In this document: positions 1-7,705 of the stretch, piece after piece
How positions within the stretch are numbered: position 1 is the stretch's first letter
Layout: the number at the start of each line of letters is the position of its first letter
Assembly (NCBI GenBank): GCA_002501605.1
Contig: DANW01000039.1
Coordinates: forward strand, 28,272 to 47,546
Origin: Euryarchaeota archaeon UBA28
GTDB lineage: Archaea > Thermoplasmatota > Poseidoniia > Poseidoniales > Thalassarchaeaceae
DNA: 19,275 nucleotides
Direction: 5' to 3'
Notes under the pieces: model-generated
Databases searched by the model: none
Told to the model about the DNA's origin: nothing
Seen by the model: only the letters and a program-made list of their open reading frames with translations
Translations under genes and position numbers: made by a program

Positions 1-13
1 CGTACGACGATTA

Positions 14-502
14 TTATTCCAATCTAGTCACACTAATGATTTTCTGGGGATCATATGGCCTGTCTCCGGGCTTGGTATCACAGCCCTCAATCTTGTATAC
101 GTTCTCCATTCCCTCAATAACCTCTCCGAAAATTGCATGATTTCCATTTAACCATGGTGTTGGTACTGTTGTTAGGAAAAATTGAGAGCCCCCCGTATTT
201 GGGCCTGCATTCGCCATTGAGAATAATCCTGGCCTATCATGCTTCTTTGCGAGAGCCGATGGCTCACAGTCAATCTTCCACCCTGGCCCCCCTGTTCCTG
301 CTCTTCCATCAAATGGATCTTTGGACCTAGGACAACCCCCTTGAATCATGAAATTCTTAATTACACGATGGAAGTGTAATCCGTCATAGAAACCATCATC
401 CACTAATCTCAGGAAGTTACCGGTAGTTTCTGGACAGTCTTCAGTATACAGTGCAATGTCAATATCTCCAGCGCTTGTCGTCATCCTAACTATGGTTGGC
501 AT
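14..502 (-). CDS. Cyclophilin-type peptidyl-prolyl cis-trans isomerase
   Basis: This 162-residue protein should catalyse cis-trans isomerisation of proline peptide bonds and so act as a cytosolic folding helper. The single cyclophilin domain fills the protein. Near the N-terminus is the strand motif around SAGDIDIALY, then ENFL-like TGNFLRL. The catalytic block FHRVIKNFMIQGGCP holds the family's Arg and Phe. FSMANAGPNTGGSQFFLT and the tryptophan-containing WLNGNHAIFGEV follow. Length matches small prokaryotic cyclophilins. An ATG at 553 is in frame, but it lies at or upstream of the transcription start expected from the A/T-rich element at 562-580, and it adds residues the family lacks. I therefore chose the ATG at 502; another ATG at 484 is possible. 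The gene lies downstream of the pyrE pair on the same strand and appears to have its own promoter. The family call is very secure; the start is less so. Confidence 0.95.
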   Translation of the reverse strand: MPTIVRMTTSAGDIDIALYTEDCPETTGNFLRLVDDGFYDGLHFHRVIKNFMIQGGCPRSKDPFDGRAGTGGPGWKIDCEPSALAKKHDRPGLFSMANAGPNTGGSQFFLTTVPTPWLNGNHAIFGEVIEGMENVYKIEGCDTKPGDRPYDPQKIISVTRLE

Positions 503-561
503 GTATGTGCGTGATGCACACAGTCCAATAGTGTAACTACTGGACGGAGTCATAATTCGTA

Positions 562-580
562 CAATTAAAATGCATAAATT
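562..580 (-). promoter_or_regulatory. Putative TATA region of the cyclophilin gene
   Basis: Reading the minus strand, an A/T-rich run containing AATTTATGCATTTTAATTG fills the short gap between the csaA-like stop and the cyclophilin gene. A TATA box centred near 575 or 566 would place transcription start near 540-549, before the chosen ATG at 502. This is placement by eye only. Confidence 0.4.
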
Positions 581-599
581 TGACTGGGATAATGTGGAT

Positions 600-998
600 T
601 CAGGCTACCATTGATCCAGGTAGTACGCCATCTGGGAGATCTAAGAGCCTCACAGATCCGTTGGGATCAAGTGCCCCTAAAACTAGGAATTGGGACACAA
701 AACCTGTCGGTAAAGTCTTGTCGCCCAGGTTGACAGCCCCTACTACCATTCTCCCTATCAAATCGTGACGTGCGTAGTTCGTAATCTGAGCCGAACTCCA
801 TAGCTTCCCAATTATCGGACCAAAATCAACTTGGATTTTGTATGATGGCTTATTCATCTCGGGGAATCTCTGGACGTCAACAACAACTCCGGCTCTCAAA
901 TCTAGATCGAAGTATGCAGAGGCCCCTACGTATTCCTTCCTGGGTAGTTTTGTTGGATCGTACGGGTTTCCTTGCGGATCGATGATGTGTTTGTCCAA
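600..998 (-). CDS. CsaA-like tRNA-binding (EMAP/OB-fold) protein
   Basis: The 132-residue product matches the CsaA family, small stand-alone relatives of the OB-fold tRNA-binding domain found in EMAPII and at the C-terminus of some aminoacyl-tRNA synthetases. Visible family features, in order, are an AYFDLDLRAGVVVDVQRFPE segment, then KPSYKIQVDFG, SSAQITNYARHDLIGRMV (the dimer and tRNA-binding core), a VNLGDK turn and a closing VLGALDPNGSVRLL strand. Bacterial CsaA has been described as a chaperone; a role in binding tRNA is what the fold supports. The start is TTG at 998, directly abutting the TGA of pyrE, with a GGGTGA ribosome-binding sequence four bases upstream, so translation is probably coupled to pyrE. 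An extra N-terminal segment of about 30 residues precedes the usual core. The specific cellular role is unknown. Confidence 0.88.
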   Translation of the reverse strand: MDKHIIDPQGNPYDPTKLPRKEYVGASAYFDLDLRAGVVVDVQRFPEMNKPSYKIQVDFGPIIGKLWSSAQITNYARHDLIGRMVVGAVNLGDKTLPTGFVSQFLVLGALDPNGSVRLLDLPDGVLPGSMVA

Positions 999-1586
999 TC
1001 AATCACCCGTGACATCCGATCTTAGAATTAGAGGGATTAGTTTAATTCCCGCTGATTTGAATGCCTCCATCCCTCCCTCTTCCCTATCGAGAATTGTCAC
1101 GCAAGCTACTAATTCGCATCCCATTGATTTCATCATTGAGGCTGCTTTGAGCGCGGACCCCCCTGTTGTAGTAACGTCTTCCAATAAGATCACTCTGTCA
1201 CCGGATCTGATTGTGGAACCCTCAATGCCTGGAGGGTTTCCAGTTTTCCTTCCTCCTCTTCCCTTTGGCTCCTTCCTTACCATGAAACCCCTAATTTTGG
1301 ATCCTTTGCCTGCCTTCGAGATAGCGATCGCAGTCAAGGGGACTGCTCCGAGCTCAAGTCCTCCTACGGCGTCGACCCCACCTAGGGAATCAATACAATC
1401 ATGGATCAATACTCCAATTAAATGAGCACAATGGGGATTCATCATTACTGGTTTCATATCGAAAAAATGCGGGCTCTTTCTACCACTAGCTAGTGTAAAT
1501 TGATCATCTGGGGAATGAAGATATGCTAATTCTCTTACTCTCTCAATTAGCTGGAGCTTGGCTTCTAGTGGTGAAATTTGTTGCAT
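999..1586 (-). CDS. pyrE: Orotate phosphoribosyltransferase
   Basis: PyrE joins orotate to phosphoribosyl pyrophosphate to give orotidine 5'-monophosphate, the fifth step of de novo pyrimidine synthesis. The 195-residue length is standard. The PRPP-binding signature is clear in VILLEDVTTTGGSALKA, with two acidic residues followed by TTTGGS. Upstream are the FTLASGRKSPHFFD substrate segment and the VGGLELGAVPLTAIA loop, and the flexible lysine-rich RKEPKGRGGRKTG catalytic loop lies in between. A TTG two codons upstream (1592) is possible; I prefer the ATG at 1586. The gene is first in a two-gene operon with the csaA-like gene, whose start codon touches this stop. It is divergent from the DP2 gene across about 125 bases. 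No other pyrimidine gene is present in the window. Confidence 0.96.
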   Translation of the reverse strand: MQQISPLEAKLQLIERVRELAYLHSPDDQFTLASGRKSPHFFDMKPVMMNPHCAHLIGVLIHDCIDSLGGVDAVGGLELGAVPLTAIAISKAGKGSKIRGFMVRKEPKGRGGRKTGNPPGIEGSTIRSGDRVILLEDVTTTGGSALKAASMMKSMGCELVACVTILDREEGGMEAFKSAGIKLIPLILRSDVTGD

Positions 1587-1650
1587 AACCAATCACTGTC
1601 GGACGGTAGGACTCGCATGAAGGTTCGGTTTAGAAATTGTCTCAAAGTGG

Positions 1651-1657
1651 ATAAATA
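1651..1657 (+). promoter_or_regulatory. Putative TATA box for DP2
   Basis: ATAAATA inside GGATAAATACAG lies about 60 bases upstream of the ATG at 1714 in the pyrE/DP2 divergent gap. A start of transcription near 1680 would exclude the in-frame GTG at 1672 and supports the ATG at 1714, which has GAGGGG eight bases upstream. Confidence 0.5.
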
Positions 1658-1713
1658 CAGTCAATGTTCTTGTGCGGCCCATCCTGTGGAGGTGTATTAG
1701 AGGGGCTGATGAG

Positions 1714-4700
1714 ATGAGTGGGGAGATAGAATGTGTTTCTCAATTCGATCATCGGAGGCTGGCCTTGGAAGTTGAATCATACCAATTGTGGTTGGACTCG
1801 AAGACCCAGGAAGCGTATGATATTGCTAAAGTTGCGAAGGGTAAGGGTCTTGATTTCAGTACTGAAATAGAGATTCCAAGAGCCTCTGATTTAGCCAGTA
1901 GGACTGAAAGACTACTCGAGGAATATCTCAAGGGATTGGAAATAGAGGGGGGTTTGAGGGAGATTCTGTTGAATACTGACAGGGAGAGTGCATCCATCCA
2001 GATTGCAGTTGATGTAGCAAAGAGAATGTATTCCCGTGATGGGGACCTGCGGGAAGCTATTGATTGTGGCCTGAGGGTCGGGCTCGCAGTACTAACCGAG
2101 GCCGTTCTTGTAGCCCCTCTTGATGGGATAGGTGCTGTAAGAATTCTCAATAATTCAGATGGTTCGGAATTTCTGTCCATAGACTTCTGTGGCCCAATAA
2201 GAGCGGCAGGTGGTACCGCCCAAGCAATGTGTGTGCTTATCGGAGACATGATTAGACGGGAGTTAGGTATTGGTAGATATACTCCTTCCACGAGTGAAGT
2301 GGAGAGAGTAAAGGAAGAATTTGGTCTTTACAGAGTGGGACTGCAATACAAACCTCCTCCTGAGGAGATAGAAGTGATTGTAAGGGCGTGTCCAGTTATG
2401 ATCAACGGAGAGGAGACCGAGAAGCAGGAATGTGCGGGATTCAAAGAAGTAAAAAATATTCAGAACGAAAATGGCTCATTTAGAACAAGGGTCAGAGGGG
2501 GTGTGATGCTGGTCATTGGTGAGGGCTTATGCCTCAAGGCCCCAAAGATTGTTAAGCACACGGAAAGGATGGAGATATCCGGGTGGGAATTCATATCCCA
2601 ATTCGCCCAGAAGGGCAAAGATGATTCTGCCAAGACCAAAAGTTTCCAAAGTCGGCAAATTCCACAGATTTCGAGATACATGGATGATGTTATTGCTGGA
2701 CGTCCAATATTCGGAGAGCCATGCGAGCCAGGGGGATTCAGGCTAAGGTATGGCCGAAGCAGGGCTACTGGATTAGCGGCGGCTGGATTGAATCCGGTTT
2801 CTATGGAAGCGGCAGGAGGATTTCTTTCAGTCGGAACTCAGATGAAAATTGAGCGTCCAGGTAAAGCCTGCGCCGTAACTCCATGCACGGATATAGAAGG
2901 CCCAATGGTGATTCTTGACAACGGAGAGTTTCGAAGAGTAGATGCAATGGAGGATTGGGATAATGTCAAGGAAAGAGTCGTCTCAATCTGGGATAATGGA
3001 GAGATTCTAATTGGATTCGGTGAGTTTCTTGAGAATAACAAGTCCCTAGTACCCTCCGCATACAATAGGGATTGGTGGGCTGCTGATTTAGCGGAGTCCT
3101 TAGACCAGCCTAGTAAAGTCAGCAAATTTGCCGAGATAATCGGACTCGATGTCGGTCAGCTTCCTAGTGGACTACCCTTCAACGGAGCGGTATCTCGAGG
3201 TGGCGAAGATCCTCTGGAAAGAGATTGGCGGAAAAGAGCTTGGTATGTTTATCTTAGGGATCTGGAATTGGATTGGGTCCAATCAAAGAGCATTGGGGAC
3301 TCGTTTGGAACAGCGGTTCCTCCTCCTTGGAATCTATGGTGGTCGGATCTTCCTATTTCAGTAGTAAACCCACTAACCGAGTCATTAATTGGCTCTACTG
3401 TGGGGGAAGAAGGTTTGAGAATTTCTAATGCTTCTGAAGGATGGGGTTCCGATTCACCATTTGGTTCAGACCTTGCACAGGAGCCTGATTTTGACAGGTG
3501 GCCTTCTTGGATGTCAATAGAGGAACACGGAATTACCAAGTCTGCTCTTCTGACATTGGGACTGGCTCACATACACAATAATGGTGATATCATAATACCA
3601 AAAAATTGGGAAGGTCTTCTGGAAGGACTAGGCCTGATCAACGAATCCGGAGTGGTAAATCGTTCGGTGGACTCCGCTGATCACATAGAGGATCGTCTTG
3701 GAAGAATCAAGAGAGCCAAGGAGATAGTCGGAGCAGAAGAAGAGAGATTGAGAAATCTGGAGAGAAGAAGGGGAGTTGCAAGAGTTCGTGCTACAACAGT
3801 TGCAATGCAGGAAGGCAAGGGAACATTGGAAACCGAAGCAATAGGCGATAGGGCCTCGGAGGCAATCCAAGATTCAGGGCCCGAGGATGTAGTGGAGCTT
3901 GCAAAATCTGTATCATTGATTGATGACCATATTGTTGATGGAGCACTTTGGCTGGTTAGGAAGGTTTCTTCATGCAGGTGGGAGGATTCAGCAACTTGTC
4001 GAATAGGCGCTAGGATGGGGAGGCCTGAGAAGTCCGGGGTTAGAGAGATGAAACCAATGGTTCACGCTCTGTATCCAATTGCAGAAACTGGAGGCCCGCA
4101 GAGGCTACTTGGGGAGTCTTCCTCAAAAGGTAATATCAGGGTTCAAATGGGTCCGCGGATATGTACCGTATGTGGCTCCGAATCCCCCCATATTAGATGC
4201 CATAAAAGACCTGATCCAAATGTTGCAAGAGAATGTGGAGGAAGAACAGAGGTGCGAAAGAGAAGAGGAGGTAATAGGAGGAGAAAGGGGGAGTTCACCA
4301 CTGTTCCAATTTCATCAATAATGGAGGTAAAAAGAAGATCTCTGGGGCTGGATAAGCTTCCTTCAAAAATTAAGGCTGTTAAGGGATTGGTATCCATCGG
4401 ACAATCCCCTGAACCATTGGAGAAGGGAATTCTGAGAGCGAAACATGGTGTGTCTGTTTTCAGGGATGGTACCTCGAGATATGATATGAGCGATGTCCCT
4501 GTGACTCATTTCAAACCTATCGAGATTGGTACTTCTTGGGAGACTTTAGTCGGACTTGGATACACACATGATATTCGTGGGAATCAGTTGAGCTCCGATA
4601 CGCAGATGCTTGAGTTGCTGCCTCAAGACTTCATTCCTTCCATTAGGTCGAAGGACCATCTTCTTGCGACCTGTGGGTTCGTTGATGAGCTTCTCATTCG

Positions 4701-5688
4701 TTTCTATGGTATGGAGCCGTTTTACAACGCCTTGACCGAGATTGATTTGGTGGGTAGGCTTGCGATCGGTCTTGCCCCTCATACCTCAGGAGGAGTCTTA
4801 TGCAGAATTATTGGTTGGACATCTTCTTCTGCGGGGTATGCGCATCCATTGTTCCACGCGGCAAAAAGAAGGAACTGCGATGGGGATGAGGATAGCATAA
4901 TGATGTTAATGGACGGTCTTTTGAATTTCTCGAAGGAAATCTTGCCCGCTGGTAGAGGTGGGAGAATGGACGCTCCCCTTGTACTAACTACAAGGCTAAA
5001 TCCCATGGAGATAGATAAAGAGGCATTGAATGTAGACTGCTCCTGGAGTTATTCGAGGGCATTCTATGAGGCATCCCTGTCACAGCCACACCCCAATGAG
5101 GCATCTAATTTGGTCGATCTAGTGAGTGACAGGCTCGGGACGATAGGGGATCTCAGAGGATATGGATGGACTCATGACTCCGGAGAGTTGGATTCCGGGC
5201 CCGTTAATTCTGCATACAAGACACTAGTGAGTATGACTGACAAGATGGGCGAGCAGTTGGCTCTTGGAGGTAGGCTTCGTTCTGTTAGTGTGGATAGGGT
5301 CGCGTCGCAGGTCATAGAATCTCACTTCCTCCCTGACATGAGGGGGAACATGATGGCCTTCACGAGGCAGAAGGTTAGATGCGTGAAATGCGGTCACTCG
5401 TATCGGAGGATGCCTCTGGCTGGGAAGTGCATTCAGAGGTCTGGGGCTGTTTCAGAAGGGCCCAGATTCTCCAGCTCCGACGATGGTGTGGCGACATGTG
5501 GAGGGAACGTTGTGTTGACCGTTTCCGAGGGAGCCGTGAGGAAATACATCCAAGTAACCAAAGAGGTCATGGAAAATTATGGTGTTGATGATTATACGAA
5601 ACAGCGGGTTGGTTGGATGTCAGACAGCGTGGATTCTCTCTTCAATAACGACAGAGTGACTGTAATGACTCTGGAGGACTTCTTGTAG
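1714..5688 (+). CDS. polC: DNA polymerase D large subunit (DP2), catalytic
   Basis: DP2 is the polymerising subunit of the archaeal replicative polymerase PolD and works with the exonuclease subunit DP1, which is absent from this window. The 1324-residue protein shows DP2 hallmarks along its length: an N-terminal FCGPIRAAGGTAQA block, RYGRSRATGLAAAGLNP, and the catalytic acidic motif RRNCDGDEDS near residues 1052-1061, with Asp1056 and Asp1058 as the likely metal ligands. GRGGRMDAPLVLTTRLNP follows. Two zinc sites are visible: Cys817, Cys820, Cys829 and Cys841 in the middle, and Cys1223, Cys1226, Cys1239 and Cys1262 near the end. The extreme C-terminus, VMTLEDFL, resembles a degenerate PCNA-interacting peptide. 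No intein interrupts it. An in-frame GTG at 1672 was rejected because a TATA-like element at 1651 and the GAGGGG sequence favour the ATG at 1714. The stop abuts the convergent mptE stop. Confidence 0.97.
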   Translation: MSGEIECVSQFDHRRLALEVESYQLWLDSKTQEAYDIAKVAKGKGLDFSTEIEIPRASDLASRTERLLEEYLKGLEIEGGLREILLNTDRESASIQIAVDVAKRMYSRDGDLREAIDCGLRVGLAVLTEAVLVAPLDGIGAVRILNNSDGSEFLSIDFCGPIRAAGGTAQAMCVLIGDMIRRELGIGRYTPSTSEVERVKEEFGLYRVGLQYKPPPEEIEVIVRACPVMINGEETEKQECAGFKEVKNIQNENGSFRTRVRGGVMLVIGEGLCLKAPKIVKHTERMEISGWEFISQFAQKGKDDSAKTKSFQSRQIPQISRYMDDVIAGRPIFGEPCEPGGFRLRYGRSRATGLAAAGLNPVSMEAAGGFLSVGTQMKIERPGKACAVTPCTDIEGPMVILDNGEFRRVDAMEDWDNVKERVVSIWDNGEILIGFGEFLENNKSLVPSAYNRDWWAADLAESLDQPSKVSKFAEIIGLDVGQLPSGLPFNGAVSRGGEDPLERDWRKRAWYVYLRDLELDWVQSKSIGDSFGTAVPPPWNLWWSDLPISVVNPLTESLIGSTVGEEGLRISNASEGWGSDSPFGSDLAQEPDFDRWPSWMSIEEHGITKSALLTLGLAHIHNNGDIIIPKNWEGLLEGLGLINESGVVNRSVDSADHIEDRLGRIKRAKEIVGAEEERLRNLERRRGVARVRATTVAMQEGKGTLETEAIGDRASEAIQDSGPEDVVELAKSVSLIDDHIVDGALWLVRKVSSCRWEDSATCRIGARMGRPEKSGVREMKPMVHALYPIAETGGPQRLLGESSSKGNIRVQMGPRICTVCGSESPHIRCHKRPDPNVARECGGRTEVRKRRGGNRRRKGEFTTVPISSIMEVKRRSLGLDKLPSKIKAVKGLVSIGQSPEPLEKGILRAKHGVSVFRDGTSRYDMSDVPVTHFKPIEIGTSWETLVGLGYTHDIRGNQLSSDTQMLELLPQDFIPSIRSKDHLLATCGFVDELLIRFYGMEPFYNALTEIDLVGRLAIGLAPHTSGGVLCRIIGWTSSSAGYAHPLFHAAKRRNCDGDEDSIMMLMDGLLNFSKEILPAGRGGRMDAPLVLTTRLNPMEIDKEALNVDCSWSYSRAFYEASLSQPHPNEASNLVDLVSDRLGTIGDLRGYGWTHDSGELDSGPVNSAYKTLVSMTDKMGEQLALGGRLRSVSVDRVASQVIESHFLPDMRGNMMAFTRQKVRCVKCGHSYRRMPLAGKCIQRSGAVSEGPRFSSSDDGVATCGGNVVLTVSEGAVRKYIQVTKEVMENYGVDDYTKQRVGWMSDSVDSLFNNDRVTVMTLEDFL

Positions 5689-6447
5689 TCAGAAATCTAG
5701 TTTGAGTAATCTCAGAATTCTACCCATCCACTTTAATTTCTGAAGTTTCGTACTACTAACGGTGGTTCCGGACCATCTTCCGACCTCTTCCGTGTTCGTT
5801 CCTAACAGAGTTATTCTATCAATCGGTATCCCCAATGACAAAGCTATACAGGCAGCTCTATCTCCATCCGTGAATCCCCCGGGGTTATGCATCCCGGGTA
5901 TCTCTTCGGGTGTCTGATGAGTTAGGACCAAAGGAGGGGGGGAAGAGCCCTCCATGGATATGTGAAGTATTTTTTTCCAATCCTCTCGATTGTCTCCGTG
6001 TGCATGCAAAAATATTGTTTTTCCTCGTCTGGCGGCCTGAATCGTACCATCTCCCCCATCAGCGTCGCTGACCATGAATAGTAGTCTAGACCAGGCTCTC
6101 TCAGCAGAGGTGTCTGGCAAAAGTGAGAATACGCCTGCTGCCCCATCGGCAGCAATTAGGAGGGTTGGTGTTTCAAGAATCTGGATTAGCTCTTTCACAT
6201 CTATGGCCGCACCAAGAATAGCTACATTTTGTTCCCTCAATACAGCCCTTCTCTGTATGTTAGCAACCGTAGCAGCCCTATTTGGCCTGCTCCACAAATC
6301 GATTCCTGAGTCCTCCACAAATGAAATTAGCTCCTTTGCACTGAGTTGGTCATGATTGAGCCCCCACTCGAAATGAGTCCTGAACTCATCTTGAATTGTT
6401 ACGACCTCCTTGATGTAAGGTATGAGATCGGTGGGGGGTCTAGACAT
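5689..6447 (-). CDS. mptE: 6-hydroxymethyl-7,8-dihydropterin pyrophosphokinase, archaeal type
   Basis: This enzyme of the MptE family (COG1634, DUF115-related) transfers pyrophosphate from ATP to 6-hydroxymethyl-dihydropterin, a step toward tetrahydromethanopterin or folate-type one-carbon carriers. The 252-residue protein has the family's acidic and histidine motifs in order: LIAADGAAGV near residue 97, SDADGGDG near 127, LHAHGDN near 147 and NPGGFTDGDRAA near 188. It is not related to bacterial FolK. An upstream in-frame start at 6519 would overlap priL; the ATG at 6447 has GGAG four bases before it and leaves a clean divergent gap, so I chose it. The stop is directly adjacent to that of DP2 on the other strand. 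No other pterin gene lies nearby. Whether the end product is a folate or a methanopterin cannot be read from this gene. Confidence 0.9.
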   Translation of the reverse strand: MSRPPTDLIPYIKEVVTIQDEFRTHFEWGLNHDQLSAKELISFVEDSGIDLWSRPNRAATVANIQRRAVLREQNVAILGAAIDVKELIQILETPTLLIAADGAAGVFSLLPDTSAERAWSRLLFMVSDADGGDGTIQAARRGKTIFLHAHGDNREDWKKILHISMEGSSPPPLVLTHQTPEEIPGMHNPGGFTDGDRAACIALSLGIPIDRITLLGTNTEEVGRWSGTTVSSTKLQKLKWMGRILRLLKLDF

Positions 6448-6476
6448 GTTTCTCCAGTGGAAGGGGTCGGTGATTG

Positions 6477-6484
6477 TTGAATAA
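6477..6484. promoter_or_regulatory. Putative shared A/T-rich promoter element, mptE / priL
   Basis: TTGAATAA (TTATTCAA on the other strand) is the only A/T-rich stretch in the 65-base gap between the divergent ATGs at 6447 and 6513. Its centre is 33-34 bases from each start codon. One element could therefore seat a TATA-binding protein for both genes, giving very short leaders each way. Confidence 0.35.
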
Positions 6485-6512
6485 CCCTCTTGGTTCACTG
6501 GGTGTTGTGCCG

Positions 6513-7634
6513 ATGCCACTCCAGCCTCCGGATATCGAAGACCGGATTGTGTTATCCAGATACCCTATGCTTCCACAAGGGAGGCAACACATCAGGAATG
6601 TACTGAACGAAAATGGGGTGACTGTAGCAGATTTGATCGAGGCTCCGTGGCTTGAGGAGGTGCGTACAAGGGGAAGGTTGCGTTTGCTTGAGTCTGTTAT
6701 GCACAAAGATGGTGTTGATGACTCTACAACTGTTGATTTGTCGAGTGATGCTGGAAAGATGACGGAGACTCTATCATTCTTACATGCGATGTTGGTAGTA
6801 TGCGCCTCATTTGATGAGCGTTTGTTATCCAGATGGATAGAGGGTGAGGCGAGCAGAGCCGATGGCCTATTCGGCCGGGATAGCTCCAACTTCACAATAA
6901 TTTGCTCTAGCTTTCTTTCTGATATTAAATCGGAAAATGGAGTAGAGGAAATCTATTGGGTTCCAATCGCTGACTTCATCGAGCTTTGCCCTAAAATCTC
7001 AGGGTCTTACTGGCGACTCGCAAATAGGCCGGTTGAGGGTGGATGGGTCAGGATGGATCCTGCATCAGGAGAGAATAGCAGAGAGAGGACTTCCAGGCTT
7101 CTGAAAGAAAGAGTCAGGTCCTATTTGGACGTGACTTGTAGGGAGAGAATGGAGAAGATGACCGAGGAGTTTGCTGCTCAATTCTCTGAAGCTGTGGAAA
7201 GGATAACGGGTGTATTGGCACTTAGGGTGAAGGAGGAGATGCCGGTCTCTGCGGCAGTGAGGGAGGACTGGCCCCCGTGCTTCGAGTCTGCAATTTCCGA
7301 ATTGAATCAAGGGGTCAACGTTAACCATGTAGGCAGGGTATTCTTGGCGTCCTTCTCCAAGGCAATTGGCCACACACAAGAGCAAACTTGTGGATTCTTT
7401 TCAGGAGCTCCTGACTATAATCCAGACACTACCTCTTATCAGGTGTCACACATATACGAGGGAGATTACACGCCAAACGGGTGTGCTTCTCTAAAGACAA
7501 ATGCGAGGTGTCCGGTTCAGGTTGGTGATGATAGGCTCTGTGATCAAGAGTGGCTTACTCATCCACTGAAGTACATCAGAGCCAAACAACGAAGGAGATA
7601 TTCCGAGAATGGTGGGACGGAGATTACCGGATAA
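6513..7634 (+). CDS. priL: DNA primase large subunit, iron-sulfur
   Basis: PriL is the non-catalytic partner of PriS in the archaeal/eukaryotic primase that makes RNA primers for replication. The 373-residue protein has the weakly conserved helical N-terminal half typical of the family, including the RYPMLPQGRQHI and IYWVPIADFIEL segments. Its C-terminal [4Fe-4S] domain is clear. The four ligand cysteines are at about residues 256 (WPPCFES), 293 (TCGFFSGAPDYN), 324 (NGCAS) and 333 (ARCPV), and the conserved YQVSHIYE lies between the second and third. A TTG at 6474 is also in frame; I chose the ATG at 6513, which fits the family and follows GGTG by about nine bases. The gene is divergent from mptE. 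PriS is not in the window. About 70 bases of non-coding sequence separate it from the DUF373 gene. Confidence 0.95.
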   Translation: MPLQPPDIEDRIVLSRYPMLPQGRQHIRNVLNENGVTVADLIEAPWLEEVRTRGRLRLLESVMHKDGVDDSTTVDLSSDAGKMTETLSFLHAMLVVCASFDERLLSRWIEGEASRADGLFGRDSSNFTIICSSFLSDIKSENGVEEIYWVPIADFIELCPKISGSYWRLANRPVEGGWVRMDPASGENSRERTSRLLKERVRSYLDVTCRERMEKMTEEFAAQFSEAVERITGVLALRVKEEMPVSAAVREDWPPCFESAISELNQGVNVNHVGRVFLASFSKAIGHTQEQTCGFFSGAPDYNPDTTSYQVSHIYEGDYTPNGCASLKTNARCPVQVGDDRLCDQEWLTHPLKYIRAKQRRRYSENGGTEITG

Positions 7635-7705
7635 GTGAGGTTGGGGAGATGTTTTCGTGCAATTCTTCATATCGCTCTGTCTCTATCAAGGGGTGAGGCG
7701 GAGGG

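Noticed and set aside
1..13. Thirteen bases left of the cyclophilin stop
   Set aside because: Too short to interpret; no feature can be assigned.
503..553. ATG at 553 as the cyclophilin start
   Set aside because: It lies at or ahead of the probable transcription start from the A/T-rich element at 562-580 and adds residues not seen in the family; the ATG at 502 fits better.
838..1425. Plus-strand open frame opposite pyrE and the csaA-like gene
   Set aside because: It is antisense to two well-recognised genes, has no family features and contains serine/proline-rich composition typical of a shadow frame.
1749..2291. Long minus-strand frame inside DP2
   Set aside because: It is fully antisense to conserved DP2 coding sequence and has no recognisable motif or ribosome-binding sequence.
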